A DNA stretch of 14,298 nt from Patescibacteria group bacterium UBA5124 (GCA_002414185.1 DHYS01000039.1:9311-23608); one strand, 5' to 3'. Shown: positions 1 to 8,674, numbered from the stretch's first letter. Notes: generated by a model not told the origin, from the sequence alone. Numbers and translations: made by a program.

Positions 1-266
1 GTAAAAAATCTCCTTATGGAGTAGTATTGTATGATACTTGTTCTCAAGAAATGCCTATGGAAGAAGGAAAGAAGCTTGATGAATATCTCCTTAGACACGT
101 CTTACTCCAAAAATCAACTACAAAGAAATCAAAACGATTGGGAAATAGTTTTTCTCATATTACTAAACAAGCAAAACATAAGCCAGATATAATAGGATAT
201 TTCAATAGTTGAGATTTTGGTGCGCATGCATCCAAATGTACAGGATATGTCTGTATTTGAGCATAA
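1..266 (+). CDS. 3' end of an unrecognised protein (5' truncated)
   Basis: An open frame enters from the left edge (first complete codon at base 3) and ends at TAA 264-266. It includes two in-frame UGA codons (210-212 and 258-260) read as glycine. The visible 87 residues are hydrophilic and Lys-rich in the middle, with three cysteines, two of them in the C-terminal segment GAHASKCTGYVCIGA. Under the standard code it would stop at 212, inside this Cys-containing tail. I do not recognise the family and assign no function. It lies 82 bases upstream of secE on the same strand, so it may be co-transcribed with it. That the frame is coding is inferred from the absence of TAA/TAG and the smooth reading through UGA; identity is unknown. 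Confidence 0.55.
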
Positions 267-348
267 TTTTTTTATATAATTTTCTCTTGAAATAGGTGAG
301 TAAATTGGTAAAACATATCCACGTCCTTTAATACATAATTTTTTTGTT

Positions 349-531
349 ATGATGAAATTTGTTTATGACAGCTTAGAAACTGTTAAGAAATTGAAACATC
401 CAACTAAAAAAGACTTTATCAACATTACTATATCAATTATTGTTGCTGTAATAGTTGCGTGAGTACTATTTATTGTTTCTGATACAGTATTTTCAGGATT
501 ATATAAGTGGTTTTATAGCATTATGAAATAG
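349..531 (+). CDS. secE: Preprotein translocase subunit SecE
   Basis: This encodes a 60-residue SecE, the small essential subunit that clamps SecY in the inner-membrane Sec translocon. Seen: a short amphipathic start, the family signature around LKHPTKKDF (compare LKKVxWPTKxE in other bacteria), then one transmembrane segment at about residues 27-47 and a short tail ending WFYSIMK. The length fits single-span SecE. Codon 38 (bases 460-462) is UGA, inside the membrane span; the standard code would cut the protein in mid-membrane. Position directly before nusG is the conserved bacterial order. ATG at 349 is followed at once by a second ATG (352), and either could be used. No Shine-Dalgarno sequence is visible. 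Identity rests on signature, length and synteny. Confidence 0.9.
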
Positions 532-567
532 TGTAAGAACGTTTCTACGTTTAAACGCTTTTACATT
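530..567 (+). other. Stem-loop between secE and nusG
   Basis: Two arms, 530-544 and 553-567, pair over 15 positions with one A-C mismatch and two G-U pairs; the loop is 8 nt (545-552). The first arm begins on the secE stop codon. No T-run follows, so it does not look like an intrinsic terminator. An RNA processing site or a stability element between co-transcribed genes is possible. The pairing is seen; the role is not known. Confidence 0.45.
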
Positions 568-585
568 CTTAACTATACAAAAAAT

Positions 586-1170
586 ATGCAAAAAACAGAA
601 GTTAGTACAGTCGAGATCAAAAGACAAATCGAAGATAATTCTTTCAAATGGTATGTGCTTAGTGTAGTTGCTGGTCAAGAAGAACTAGTAATTGAAAATC
701 TTAAAGAAAGAGTTAAGAAACAAAATCTCGAAGACGGTGTGGCTGATTTTATGTCACCTGTAGTCAATGAATATTCAATCAAAAAAGGTGAAAAAATCAC
801 TAAAACAAGAAAACTTTATCCTGGATATGTATTTATCAAATCCAAGATGAATGATAAAATCTGGTATATTGTTAGAAATACACCAGGAGTAAGACTTATT
901 GTTGGAGCTGAAACTCGTCCAATTCCATTGACGGAAGACGAATATCAAAATATTATTACACAAATCGAAAAATCACAAGAAAGATCTGAATTGATAATTC
1001 CATACAAGATTGGAGATGTAGTAATGCTCAAGACATGAGACTTCAAATGAATGAAAGGAACAGTCAAAAATATAGATGAAGACAAGGGTACAGCTATTGT
1101 TAATGTTGAAATGCTTTGAAGGCTGACTCCTGTAGTGATCGACGTGGACAAGATCGAACTTATGAGTTAA
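586..1170 (+). CDS. nusG: Transcription termination/antitermination factor NusG
   Basis: This encodes a 194-residue NusG, which binds RNA polymerase and couples it to ribosomes or Rho. Seen: an NGN domain at about residues 18-115 with KWYVLSVVAGQEE near its start and LYPGYVFIK in the middle, then a C-terminal KOW domain from about 138. Three UGA codons (1036-1038, 1048-1050, 1117-1119) all lie in the KOW domain and give the glycines of the family pattern GPFxGxxGxV (here GDFKGMKGTV) and of the closing motif LGRLTPVVID. With the standard code the KOW domain would be lost. Length and both domains are typical. ATG 586 has no Shine-Dalgarno sequence; an A-rich tract with TATACA lies just upstream. 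The gene continues the secE cluster. Confidence 0.95.
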
Positions 1171-1189
1171 TTTGGTATATTGATAGAAA

Positions 1190-1240
1190 AGAATGGATAT
1201 GTAGATTTCCAAACCTTCGCTCGGAAATATATCTAATTCT
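1190..1240 (+). other. Imperfect stem-loop after nusG
   Basis: Nested pairings AGAAT/ATTCT (1190-1194 with 1236-1240), GATAT/ATATC (1196-1200 with 1229-1233) and ATTTCC/GGAAAT (1205-1210 with 1223-1228) form a bulged hairpin 20 bases after the nusG stop. No U-tract follows. It resembles the secE-nusG hairpin in position, so nusG is flanked by two of them. Function is unknown. Confidence 0.35.
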
Positions 1241-1280
1241 TTGCTTCACTATCTCTTTTACTTCCTGATAAAGCTATTGT

Positions 1281-2006
1281 ATGCAAAATCCAAGAGAAAT
1301 GCACATAGTAAGATTCGCATTAATAGTGTTGTTCTCAGCACTTATGGTGGTATACTTATTATTGTATCAAATCAAGGGTGATGAAATCGCAAAAGAATTG
1401 TCAGGGATTGATTCATGAATACAATCTGAAGATGTTGAAAATACAGGTGAAGAGCAAGAGCTTTATCCAGAAGGTGATGAAGAAATTATGTTTTCTACTG
1501 GAGAAGAGTCAAATGATGAGCAATCTTCATGAACACTATCGCTTACTAGCAAGTCACTATTTAGTTCCCTTACATGAACTACACAAGTTGCAAGTTGAAC
1601 CAAGACGACTACATGAACTAAACTCAAAAATGGTATCAATGTACTATCAGGTACAAGCTTGTATTATGGTACTGTAGAAGCTATTGAAAAGTTGTGAATG
1701 AGTTATCAATATGCACTCAAAGACCAGAAAGGTATACTCTATGCATACTTATGAACTGGTACATATAGTGATATCGATACTATAGTCAGAAAACTCTGAT
1801 GAACAACATTCAAGATGACTACAGAACAAGAACTTATGCAAAATAAACTCTTCGGAGATAAGGTTGTATTTATAAATCTTCCAGAATACAAAGATAAAAA
1901 AGTAATTATGCTGATATATATTGACGATGAGGTTTGGTTTTTACAAATCGATTACACAGTATATCATACATCAAAATCACATATTAAAAAAACATTTACT
2001 GAATAA
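1281..2006 (+). CDS. Unrecognised membrane-anchored protein between nusG and rplK
   Basis: With UGA as glycine this is one 241-residue frame from ATG 1281 to TAA 2004-2006. Nine UGA codons lie in it (1416, 1530, 1575, 1596, 1614, 1695, 1752, and the tandem pair 1797/1800). Seen: a short basic N-terminus, one hydrophobic segment at about residues 11-30, an acidic stretch at about 46-80, a Ser/Thr/Gly-rich linker at about 83-115 (TGTTQVASGTKTTTGTK), then a folded-looking domain with YYGTVEAIEKLG and IYIDDEVWFLQIDY. This layout suggests a single-pass or signal-anchored protein with an extracytoplasmic C-terminal domain. I recognise no family. It sits on the same strand inside the conserved secE-nusG-rplK-rplA order, 14 bases before rplK, so it is probably co-transcribed. 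A link to protein export or the envelope is only a guess from position. Confidence 0.75.
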
Positions 2007-2020
2007 CTATAAACATTCAA

Positions 2021-2476
2021 ATGGCAAAACTAATGAACACATTGTACTTAGAAATTCCTGCAGGGAAAGCACAACCATCTCCTCCTCTTGGGCCTATGCT
2101 TGGAGCAAATGGAGTAAACATTGGACAATTCATCAAAGAATTCAATGATAAAACTATGGATATGATGAAAACTTTTGGAGGTACTGACGTAAAGGTTAAG
2201 TGTAAACTTGAAATCTTTGCTGATAGAACTTTCGCTTTGACTCTTGGAAGTCCTGTTACATCAAATCTTATTTTGTGGAAACTTGGACAAAAATTAGGAT
2301 CTGGAGAACCAAACAAGAAAACTATCGGAAAACTTACTAGAAAAGATCTAGAAGAAATAGCTGAAATCAAGAAGGATGATATGAATACAGATAATGTAGA
2401 ATCTATCATTAAAGCTATCGGAGGTACAGCTAAGAATATGGGAGTAGACGTAGAAAAAGGAGCAATCAAATTGTAG
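2021..2476 (+). CDS. rplK: Large ribosomal subunit protein L11
   Basis: This encodes a 151-residue L11, which binds the GTPase-associated region of 23S rRNA. Seen: the N-terminal proline-rich motif PAGKAQPSPPLGPMLGANGV at about residues 13-32, and the rRNA-binding C-terminal domain with VESIIKAIGGTAKNMGVDVE near the end. Length is slightly above the usual 140-145. There are no UGA codons among about 16 glycines, all GGN, which fits avoidance of the reassigned codon in very highly expressed genes. ATG 2021 has no Shine-Dalgarno sequence; TATAAA lies 7 bases before the start. rplA follows after a 72-base spacer holding a hairpin. Identity is certain from motifs and synteny. Confidence 0.98.
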   Translation: MAKLMNTLYLEIPAGKAQPSPPLGPMLGANGVNIGQFIKEFNDKTMDMMKTFGGTDVKVKCKLEIFADRTFALTLGSPVTSNLILWKLGQKLGSGEPNKKTIGKLTRKDLEEIAEIKKDDMNTDNVESIIKAIGGTAKNMGVDVEKGAIKL

Positions 2477-2485
2477 TAGAATTAT

Positions 2486-2522
2486 GTGGAAGACTTGTAT
2501 TTAATTCAAGTCGTTAGACCAC
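2486..2522 (+). promoter_or_regulatory. Candidate L1-binding mRNA hairpin (autoregulatory operator)
   Basis: In the rplK-rplA spacer, GTGG (2486-2489) pairs with CCAC (2519-2522) and GACTTG (2492-2497) with CAAGTC (2507-2512). Two short helices are thus separated by an asymmetric internal loop (AA on one side, GTTAGA on the other) and capped by a 9-nt loop. L1 is known to repress its own operon by binding an mRNA that mimics its 23S site, which also has two helices around an asymmetric loop. The pairing is seen; the L1 assignment is inference from architecture and position. Confidence 0.5.
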
Positions 2523-2527
2523 TTTTA

Positions 2528-2548
2528 TTATATATTATATATTATATC
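2528..2548 (+). repeat. Three tandem 7-bp TTATATA units before rplA
   Basis: TTATATA, TTATATA and TTATATC run directly up to the rplA ATG. The tract keeps the initiation region unstructured and contains TATATT boxes. It could serve as a promoter -10 for a short rplA transcript, but no -35 is evident. Confidence 0.4.
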
Positions 2549-3229
2549 ATGGCAAATCATGGAAAAAAGTATGTTGAATCAAAGAAACAAGTAGATTCAT
2601 CAAAATTGTACACTATTGCAGAAGCAATAGAACTCTTAAAAAAGACTATGTACACAAAATTTGTACCAACAGTAGAAATCGCTATTAATACATTCGCTAA
2701 TCCAAAGTACAACGATCAAATGATTAGATCTACAACTATTCTTCCTCACGGAACTGGTAAGACTAAAAAAATTGCTGTATTCGTATCTGAAGATAAAGCT
2801 GCAGAAGCTAAAAAAGCTGGAGCTGATATCGCTGGTACAGAAGGATTATTAAATGATATCAAAGCTGGTAAATTTGAATTTGATATATTGATCACTACAC
2901 CTGATCACATCAGAGATTTGGCTACAGTTGCTAAACAACTTGGACCAAAAGGATTGATGCCATCTCCAAAGGCTGGAACAGTAGTACAAAATATTGCTCA
3001 AGCAGTTGAAGAAATCAAAAAAGGTAAGATTGAATTCAAATTGGATAAAACAGGAAACATCCATGCTCCAGTAGGAAAAGGATCTTTTGATGCTAAACAA
3101 CTTGAAGAAAATATAGCTTCATTTATCAAAGCAGTAGAAGAAAGTAAACCAACAGGAGTTAAAGGAAAATTGATCAAAAAGATCGTTATTTCTGCAAGTA
3201 TGGGACCTGGAATCCAAATTGCGTGCTAA
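2549..3229 (+). CDS. rplA: Large ribosomal subunit protein L1
   Basis: This encodes a 226-residue L1, the protein of the mobile L1 stalk of the 50S subunit and usually a translational repressor of its operon. Seen: N-terminal YTIAEAIELLKK, central domain with FVSEDKAAEAKKAGAD, the signature LGPKGLMPSPKAGTV, and the C-terminal VGKGSFDAKQLEENI. Length is typical (about 230). The frame is open back to GTG 2486, but ATG 2549 gives the normal N-terminus (MANHGKKY), and the upstream part is occupied by the hairpin. There are no UGA codons among about 18 glycines. No Shine-Dalgarno sequence is present; the start is preceded by the AT-only repeats. It ends the ribosomal cluster just before a strong terminator; rplJ/rplL do not follow. 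Confidence 0.97.
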   Translation: MANHGKKYVESKKQVDSSKLYTIAEAIELLKKTMYTKFVPTVEIAINTFANPKYNDQMIRSTTILPHGTGKTKKIAVFVSEDKAAEAKKAGADIAGTEGLLNDIKAGKFEFDILITTPDHIRDLATVAKQLGPKGLMPSPKAGTVVQNIAQAVEEIKKGKIEFKLDKTGNIHAPVGKGSFDAKQLEENIASFIKAVEESKPTGVKGKLIKKIVISASMGPGIQIAC

Positions 3230-3251
3230 TATAAAATCCCTCTCAAATAAG

Positions 3252-3278
3252 AAAAAATCCCCATTACGGGGATTTTTT
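3252..3278. terminator. Bidirectional intrinsic terminator between rplA and ftsX
   Basis: An 11-bp perfect stem (3252-3262 with 3268-3278) has a CCCC/GGGG core, a 5-nt loop, A6 on one side and T8 on the other. It therefore ends in a U-tract on both strands. It serves rplA (+) and ftsX (-), and the T-run overlaps the ftsX stop codon (3279-3281). Confidence 0.93.
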
Positions 3279-4220
3279 TTAATAAATCTTTTTACTTACT
3301 GATACACTATAGAAATAAGAATATATGAATGAAAAGAGTGCAAATAAGATGATCTCAGCCGCAAAAGCAATCAATACTATTCGATTACTAGATTGAGAAA
3401 CGATATCAATGAGTTGGATGCTAAATATTTGATTGATATATACTCCAAGAGAAGACCAAGTTACGAGCATCAATATCAATGCTAATCCAAATCCAAATGC
3501 TAAAGTAATAAAGTTAACAAGAGTAAATTCTTTAGTAATTTCATAAGAAGATCCTCCTAAAAGATTTTTGATTTCTACGTGTTTCTGGAAATAATGAAAG
3601 AAGAAACGAGTCAGAAATACAAGAAGTATAAAGATAGTAAGAACAATACATATAATAATAACTAACGATGTAGTAGTAATAAAATTAGTAAGGTTGATAA
3701 TTCATAATGTTCTGTTTTCTTGTTCTTTTATACTAGAACCTTCAAAATCTTTATTGTTGAGAATAATATCTTTGTATTCAAGAACCACATCTTTGATGAT
3801 ATTATATTGAGATTGATTCTTAAACATTACATAGAGTGTAGAAGGAAGTGTATTATCTATACCAAACTTATCAAAATTGTCTGCTACTTCTGGAATCTTT
3901 TGTTCCAAAAACTTCATAGCATCATCCTTAGAAGAAAACATTACTTTGAGTCCTTGTTTCTGAAGATTGCTTTGAAGGTCTATAACTTTTTTATAGGTAA
4001 GACTTTCTTGTCCTGCAGTATCCTTGATATAGAAATAAATACCAAGTTTGTCTCTGAGGGTATCCGTAAACGAATGTGTGTAAGAAGAAACACCTACAAA
4101 AATATTCAATAAAAAGAGAAGAAGTCAAATCACTACACCAATACTCAAAAATTGTTTCCAATGGTGTTTGTATACATGGACAATATCTTTTTTGATAAGA
4201 CCTGAAATTGAGGTAATCAT
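3279..4220 (-). CDS. ftsX: Cell division protein FtsX (ABC-transporter-like permease)
   Basis: This encodes a 313-residue FtsX, the membrane partner of the ATPase FtsE. The pair transmits a signal from the division site to cell-wall hydrolases outside the membrane. Seen: a cytoplasmic N-terminus, TM1 at about 25-45, an extracytoplasmic domain at about 46-172, then three TM segments at about 178-205, 235-262 and 280-305. Before TM3 is EIKNLLGGSSYEI, matching the family's EIMRLLGATxxFI. UGA codons 32 (in TM1) and 173 (at the edge of TM2) encode glycine; the standard code would leave three pieces. Start is ATG 4220 (on the minus strand), 3 bases after the TPR gene stop, so translation is probably coupled. 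No ftsE is in the window, which is unusual because ftsE normally precedes ftsX. Confidence 0.88.
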
Positions 4221-4223
4221 AGT

Positions 4224-4853
4224 TTATTTAGTAATAGGGGTAAACATTTGCTGTGTATTGATAAACTTTTCAAAAAGAGATATCTTATTATCATAATATT
4301 CGATATCCTTATCTATAGTTTGGAGTTTATCACGGTTTTTGTAGAAGTAATTGATCATAGTTTTAGCTTTTTTATAGTTTTGTTCTAGAATATATATTTC
4401 TATCAAATTATAGACGATTTCAGCATCTTTATTGTTGAGAGAAAACGAATCTTTAAGAAGATTAATTCCTTTTTCTCTATTACCATACCAGTATTGGCAT
4501 AATCCATAACATCTGATGATCTCATGGTTTTCAGCTTTAGTAAGTTCGATCGCTTTTTGAAGGTAGTGTTTAGCTTCTAATCGATTATTTTTTTCCATTT
4601 CCAAAACTCCTTTGATATAGAGTCCAAGTGGATCTTCATTTTTCTTCTTAGCATTAAGAAAATCGATAGCCTTAGAAGCTTTCCCTATTTCCCCTTGTCT
4701 ATATTGGATGTCTGTCACTTGCAACAAAGCATCTTCATTTGTTGGATCTCTAAACAATATTGTATTTATTTTCTTCATAGCATCATCAAATCTTCCCAAC
4801 TCTTTGAGTTGTTCTATTTCGTCGATGAGCTGATTGGGGATATAAGAACACAT
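4224..4853 (-). CDS. TPR-repeat protein, upstream partner of ftsX
   Basis: A 209-residue protein made of helical pairs with TPR spacing. Recognisable units are at about residues 12-45 (LGRFDDAMKKINTILFRDPT), 46-80 (QYRQGEIGKASKAIDFL), 83-115 (YIKGVLEMEKNNRLEAKHYL), 118-150 and 152-185 (EQNYKKAKTMINYFYKN). TPR proteins are protein-protein scaffolds, and no enzymatic motif is visible. I chose ATG 4853, which starts just before the first repeat. An upstream ATG at 4886 and a TTG at 4937 stay in frame and would add a hydrophobic aromatic stretch that might act as a membrane anchor. There are no UGA codons among about 8 glycines. Its stop lies 3 bases before the ftsX start, so a shared role with FtsX is plausible but not shown. 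Confidence 0.8.
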   Translation of the reverse strand: MCSYIPNQLIDEIEQLKELGRFDDAMKKINTILFRDPTNEDALLQVTDIQYRQGEIGKASKAIDFLNAKKKNEDPLGLYIKGVLEMEKNNRLEAKHYLQKAIELTKAENHEIIRCYGLCQYWYGNREKGINLLKDSFSLNNKDAEIVYNLIEIYILEQNYKKAKTMINYFYKNRDKLQTIDKDIEYYDNKISLFEKFINTQQMFTPITK

Positions 4854-4975
4854 AGAGAGAATATATATATAAAAGTATCTACCCATTAAGAGTATCCAAA
4901 AAAAATAGATTTTCAAATATTCCCCCTGTTCACCCAAAAAAAGAAATTTACATTTTTAACAAAAGAGATGTAATA

Positions 4976-6064
4976 TTATTTACTTTTCCCTCCTAAGATA
5001 ATAGAAAATTGTTCTTTTTTTCCGTTTCTGATAATAGTAAAGATAGGTCTATTACCTGGTTTGTAGGTATAGAGCTGATATAATAAAGGTAAAGTATCCG
5101 AAACAGGGTGATCATTAATAGCTATGATAATATCTCAAGAAAGAAGTATTCAAGCAGCTGGAGTATCTGGATAGACGATATCTACTATACTTCATTTGTT
5201 TGTATCTTTATAAGAAACTCCAAGAAGAGGTCTTACTAATTTTTTGGATGAAATAATACCATCCAAGGTAGAATCAATAAATTCTTGAGAAAGCGGTAAT
5301 GCAAAACCTATATTATTTCATCCAAGAGAGATAGCAGTAACGATACCTATTACTTCTCAGTTAAGAGATAGTAAAGGTCATCAGCTATTTCCAGGATTGA
5401 TAGCAGCATCAGTTTGATAAAGCCCAACATATGTATTTTCATTATTTACTTTGAGTTGTCTGTTTTTACCACTGATGATACCTAGAGTAGTAGTATTAGT
5501 ATACTGAGCAAGAGAGTTTCCTATAACTAGTCCAAATTGTCCTATAGATATTTCACGACTAAAAGGAGCAAAAGTAGCGCTTGGAAGATCTTGAGGATAT
5601 TTACCTTGTTTGTCTACGAGACGTAAATATGCTAAATCCAATTGATCATCATACCAGATTTTATCTACATTCCATGTAGATCCATCATAAAGTACAACAG
5701 TATATCCTGCTGTAGTATCTTCTACGACATGTTTATTGGTAATTACATATCATCTTCTAGAGCAGAGGATTCCGCTTCATCCACCTACTTTGGCATCTTT
5801 TTGAGTAGTTCCTAGAGAATTACCTTGGTTATCTTCTAGATAATATTGTACAGAAGTATTAGCAAAAACACTTACTACATGTTTAGAAGATTCTTGTACA
5901 AGAGAAACAAGCCTCTTTTCAAAGGCTTGTCAGTCATCATTGTTTATAGTTTGAGGAACATAAGATCTAGAAAGAGTATCTAGACGTCCAAATACAATAA
6001 GGGAAATAAAAAGAACTACACAGAGATTTATTACAATAGATAAAACGAGTGTTTTCTTATGCAT
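4976..6064 (-). CDS. HtrA/DegP-type S1C serine protease with one PDZ domain
   Basis: This encodes a 362-residue membrane-anchored trypsin-like protease of the HtrA (DegP/DegQ/DegS) family, which handles misfolded proteins outside the cytoplasmic membrane. Seen: a basic N-terminus and TM segment at about residues 5-26, a protease domain at about 50-255 with His112 (ITNKHVV), Asp143 (QLDLAYL) and Ser227 (NPGNSGGP), and the end of the domain at NNIGFALP. A single PDZ domain follows at about 270-362 (RPLLGVSY, GDIIIAIND). Ten UGA codons encode glycine, including both glycines right after the catalytic serine (5381-5383, 5378-5380). The standard code would stop the protein at Ser227. The gene starts 21 bases after the gyrA stop and probably shares its transcript. 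A single PDZ with an N-terminal anchor resembles DegS or Gram-positive HtrA. Confidence 0.92.
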
Positions 6065-6085
6065 CCTACTAAAAAGAAATAAATA

Positions 6086-8674
6086 TTATTCTTCTGATCC
6101 TGTATCTTCTGAAACTGATTCTTCAGTTGTTTCTTCATTAGTATCGTCTGAGAAATCATCTTCAAACATACCTTTTTCTAGTTTATTAGCTTCTCTTTCT
6201 GCTCTTTTTCTTTCTTCTTTGTACTTGAGATTTTCTTCTTTTTCTTCCCATGGTCTATAAATCACATCGATATGTTTATCTACCATTTTGTGAAGAGGAG
6301 TTTCTGGTTCATCTAAACGAATATTATTTGAGTGAAGAGTTTGTAATGATCCATCTTCAAATCTGATTCTAATTGCTCATTCTACGATACTAATACCTCC
6401 TTCAAGGATTTCATTACCTGTCATTACTACTTGTCCTTTTCTTGCTCTTTTCCAGATCTTGAGATCTTCGAGAGTAAGAAGTTTACCATTTTTGTCAGAG
6501 TGGATAAGAATAAACGGTTCATCTCTATGGATAAACATATTTGCTACATTATCTCCTTCTTGTAATTCTATAGATTTAACTCCACCAGCAGTCTTACCCA
6601 TAGGTCTAATATCATCAGACTTAAAGAGAAGCATCCATCCTTGTTTAGTTAAGATACAGATGTGTTCTCCATTGTTTACTGCTTCTACACTAAGAATCTT
6701 TTCTCCTTCACCCAGTCCCATAATTGTTGTAGGGAATTTCTTGAATGAAAGTACAAGTTCTTTCTTAGTCTTCTTGATACTATTTTTGTTAGTTAAGAAT
6801 ACGAGATCTGTAAATTCAAAATGAAGTGTTTTAGCAAAGACAATCTTTCCTTTGAGGCCAAAGTGTTCTTTGAGATTAAGGGCATTTTGTTTCATTACAA
6901 AACTTCCTAGATCCTTAAGTCTTTGTACGACAAGTTCTCCGATATCTGTGATTACGATAAGCTTATCTTGATTGTGAGTATAAATAAGATCTAATGTTTC
7001 ATCTGGTATAGTTTGGATTCTTGTTTGGTAAAGAATTCTAGCAGAGTAGTCATTACCAATCCATACGATCACATCTTCCTTGATTTTGTCTGCAGCTTCT
7101 TTGAATGCTTTCAAGCTTCCAGCAATATTGTATACACTGAGATCTTCTGAAAGCTTACTCTTTCTTTCATCTCCATATTTGTTTTTCATATATTCCATTT
7201 CTTCTCTAATCACTCCATCAAGCTTGAGAGGATCTCCAATAATACCTTCTAAGTATTCAATAAGCTTTTTCTTTTCATCTATTTCATCAGTAATCTTTTG
7301 AATTTCCAATCCAACCAATGATTGTAATCTCATCATCAAAATATATTCAGCTTGTTGTTCAGAAAATCAGAATTTTGTCATCAAATTTTCTCTAGCTTCA
7401 GCCTTTGTTTCAGATTTTTTAATAGTATCGATTACATCATCAATAATACTAATAGCTTTTTGCAATCCTTCCAAAATATGGAGTCTGTCTTTAGCTTTAT
7501 TGAGTTGGAAAACTGATCTGCGGTATACTACACTTCTTCTAAATACCACATATTCCATCAAAAGATCTTTGATATTAAGTAGTCTTGGTTGCTTAGCATT
7601 ATCTATAAGGGAAACATTGTTTACATTAAAATTGGTTTGAAGTTCTGTATATTTAAAGAGCTCTACTAATATTTTATCTGGATCCATTCAAGGTCTGATA
7701 TAGATAGCAATTCTGATTATATTTTTGCTAGATTCATCTCTAATATCGCTTACTCCTTCTATTTTCTTATCGACTACTAATTCTCCGATTTTTGATACAA
7801 GGGTAGATTTGTTTACTGCATAAGGAATTTCATCAATAACCAAGATAGTACCATGTTTTCCATCTTCTACATGAGTTTTACCTCTAGTTACGATACCTCA
7901 TTTACCTTTTCTATATACTTCTCTGATATTGTTGGAATCATAAATATATCCTCCTGTAGGGAAGTCTGGTCCTTTGATAATTTCCATAATATCATCTATA
8001 GTTACTTCGTATTTTGTAGTAATTACGCTACCATCTTCTTGTGTAATTTCAACTGGTTTACCTTCTTTTTCCAAAAGTAAAAGACATGCATCCAATACTT
8101 CAACAAGATTGTGAGGAGGCATATTTGTCGCCATACCTACTGCGATACCCATAGTACCATTACAGAGGTGATTTGGAAATTTAGTTGGTACCATTACAGG
8201 TTCTTGCAAAGATCCATCAAAATTTGGTCTTCGATCCACTGTATCTTGTTCTATATCTGCAAGCATTTCTTCTGCTATTTTTGTAAGTCTAGCTTCTGTA
8301 TATCTCATCGCCGCTGCACTATCTCCATCGATAGATCCAAAGTTTCCTTGTCCATCTACCAAAGGATATCTAAGTGACCATGGTTGAGCAATACGAACCA
8401 TTGCTTCGTAAATACTACTATCTCCATGAGGATGGTATTTTCACATTACATCTCCGACAATTCTCGCAGATTTTTTATGTTTTTGATTAGAAAAATTGTT
8501 CATTTGGTACATTCCAAACAAAATTCTTCTAAGTACTGGCTTAAATCCATCTCTAGTATCAGGAAGAGCACGAGATGCTATCACTGACATGGCATAATTG
8601 ATATATGATTCACTAATTTCTTTTTCTATAGGATGTTGTACTACAGATCATAGAAGAGAAGGCGTTTCAGACAT
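6086..8674 (-). CDS. gyrA: DNA gyrase subunit A
   Basis: This encodes an 862-residue type IIA topoisomerase A subunit, which cuts and rejoins DNA during negative supercoiling. Seen: N-terminal winged-helix region with NYAMSVIASRALPDTRDG, then GKYHPHGD, DGQGNFGSIDGDSAAAMRYTE with active-site Tyr125, a tower and coiled-coil part (about 340-500), and a C-terminal beta-pinwheel (about 500-830) with repeats such as IRPMGKTAGGVKSIEL. The sequence around Tyr125 is GyrA-like rather than ParC-like. Six UGA codons encode glycine, including the first Gly of GKYHPHGD. Residues equivalent to E. coli Ser83 and Asp87 are Ser and Glu. A canonical GyrA box (QRRGGKG) is not visible, and the protein ends in a very acidic tail of about 30 residues. 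Start ATG 8674 has no Shine-Dalgarno sequence. The missing box leaves ParC-like function possible. Confidence 0.93.

Noticed and set aside
267..348. tRNA or clear promoter before secE
   Set aside because: No cloverleaf or TTCGA arm. TTGGTA (305-310) and TAATAC (329-334) have an 18-base spacer but match weakly, so I did not list a promoter.
586..1170. UGA as tryptophan (code 4) or selenocysteine
   Set aside because: The UGA sites match conserved glycines, not Trp or Cys/Sec, and UGG is used at Trp positions. No selenocysteine context is needed for so many sites.
2017..2469. 150-residue antisense frame over rplK
   Set aside because: It is a shadow of the L11 gene, which has full family motifs on the other strand.
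2486..2548. N-terminal extension of rplA from GTG 2486
   Set aside because: The added 21 residues are not part of L1, and the stretch is explained by a hairpin and AT repeats. ATG 2549 gives the normal N-terminus.
4854..4937. Longer TPR protein from TTG 4937
   Set aside because: TTG is a weak choice and the extension has no repeat. It is kept only as a possible membrane anchor alternative.
3279..8674. Apparent frameshifted or broken ftsX, htrA and gyrA, seen as several short standard-code frames
   Set aside because: All pieces lie in the same frame and are separated only by UGA codons at glycine positions, so the genes are intact under code 25.
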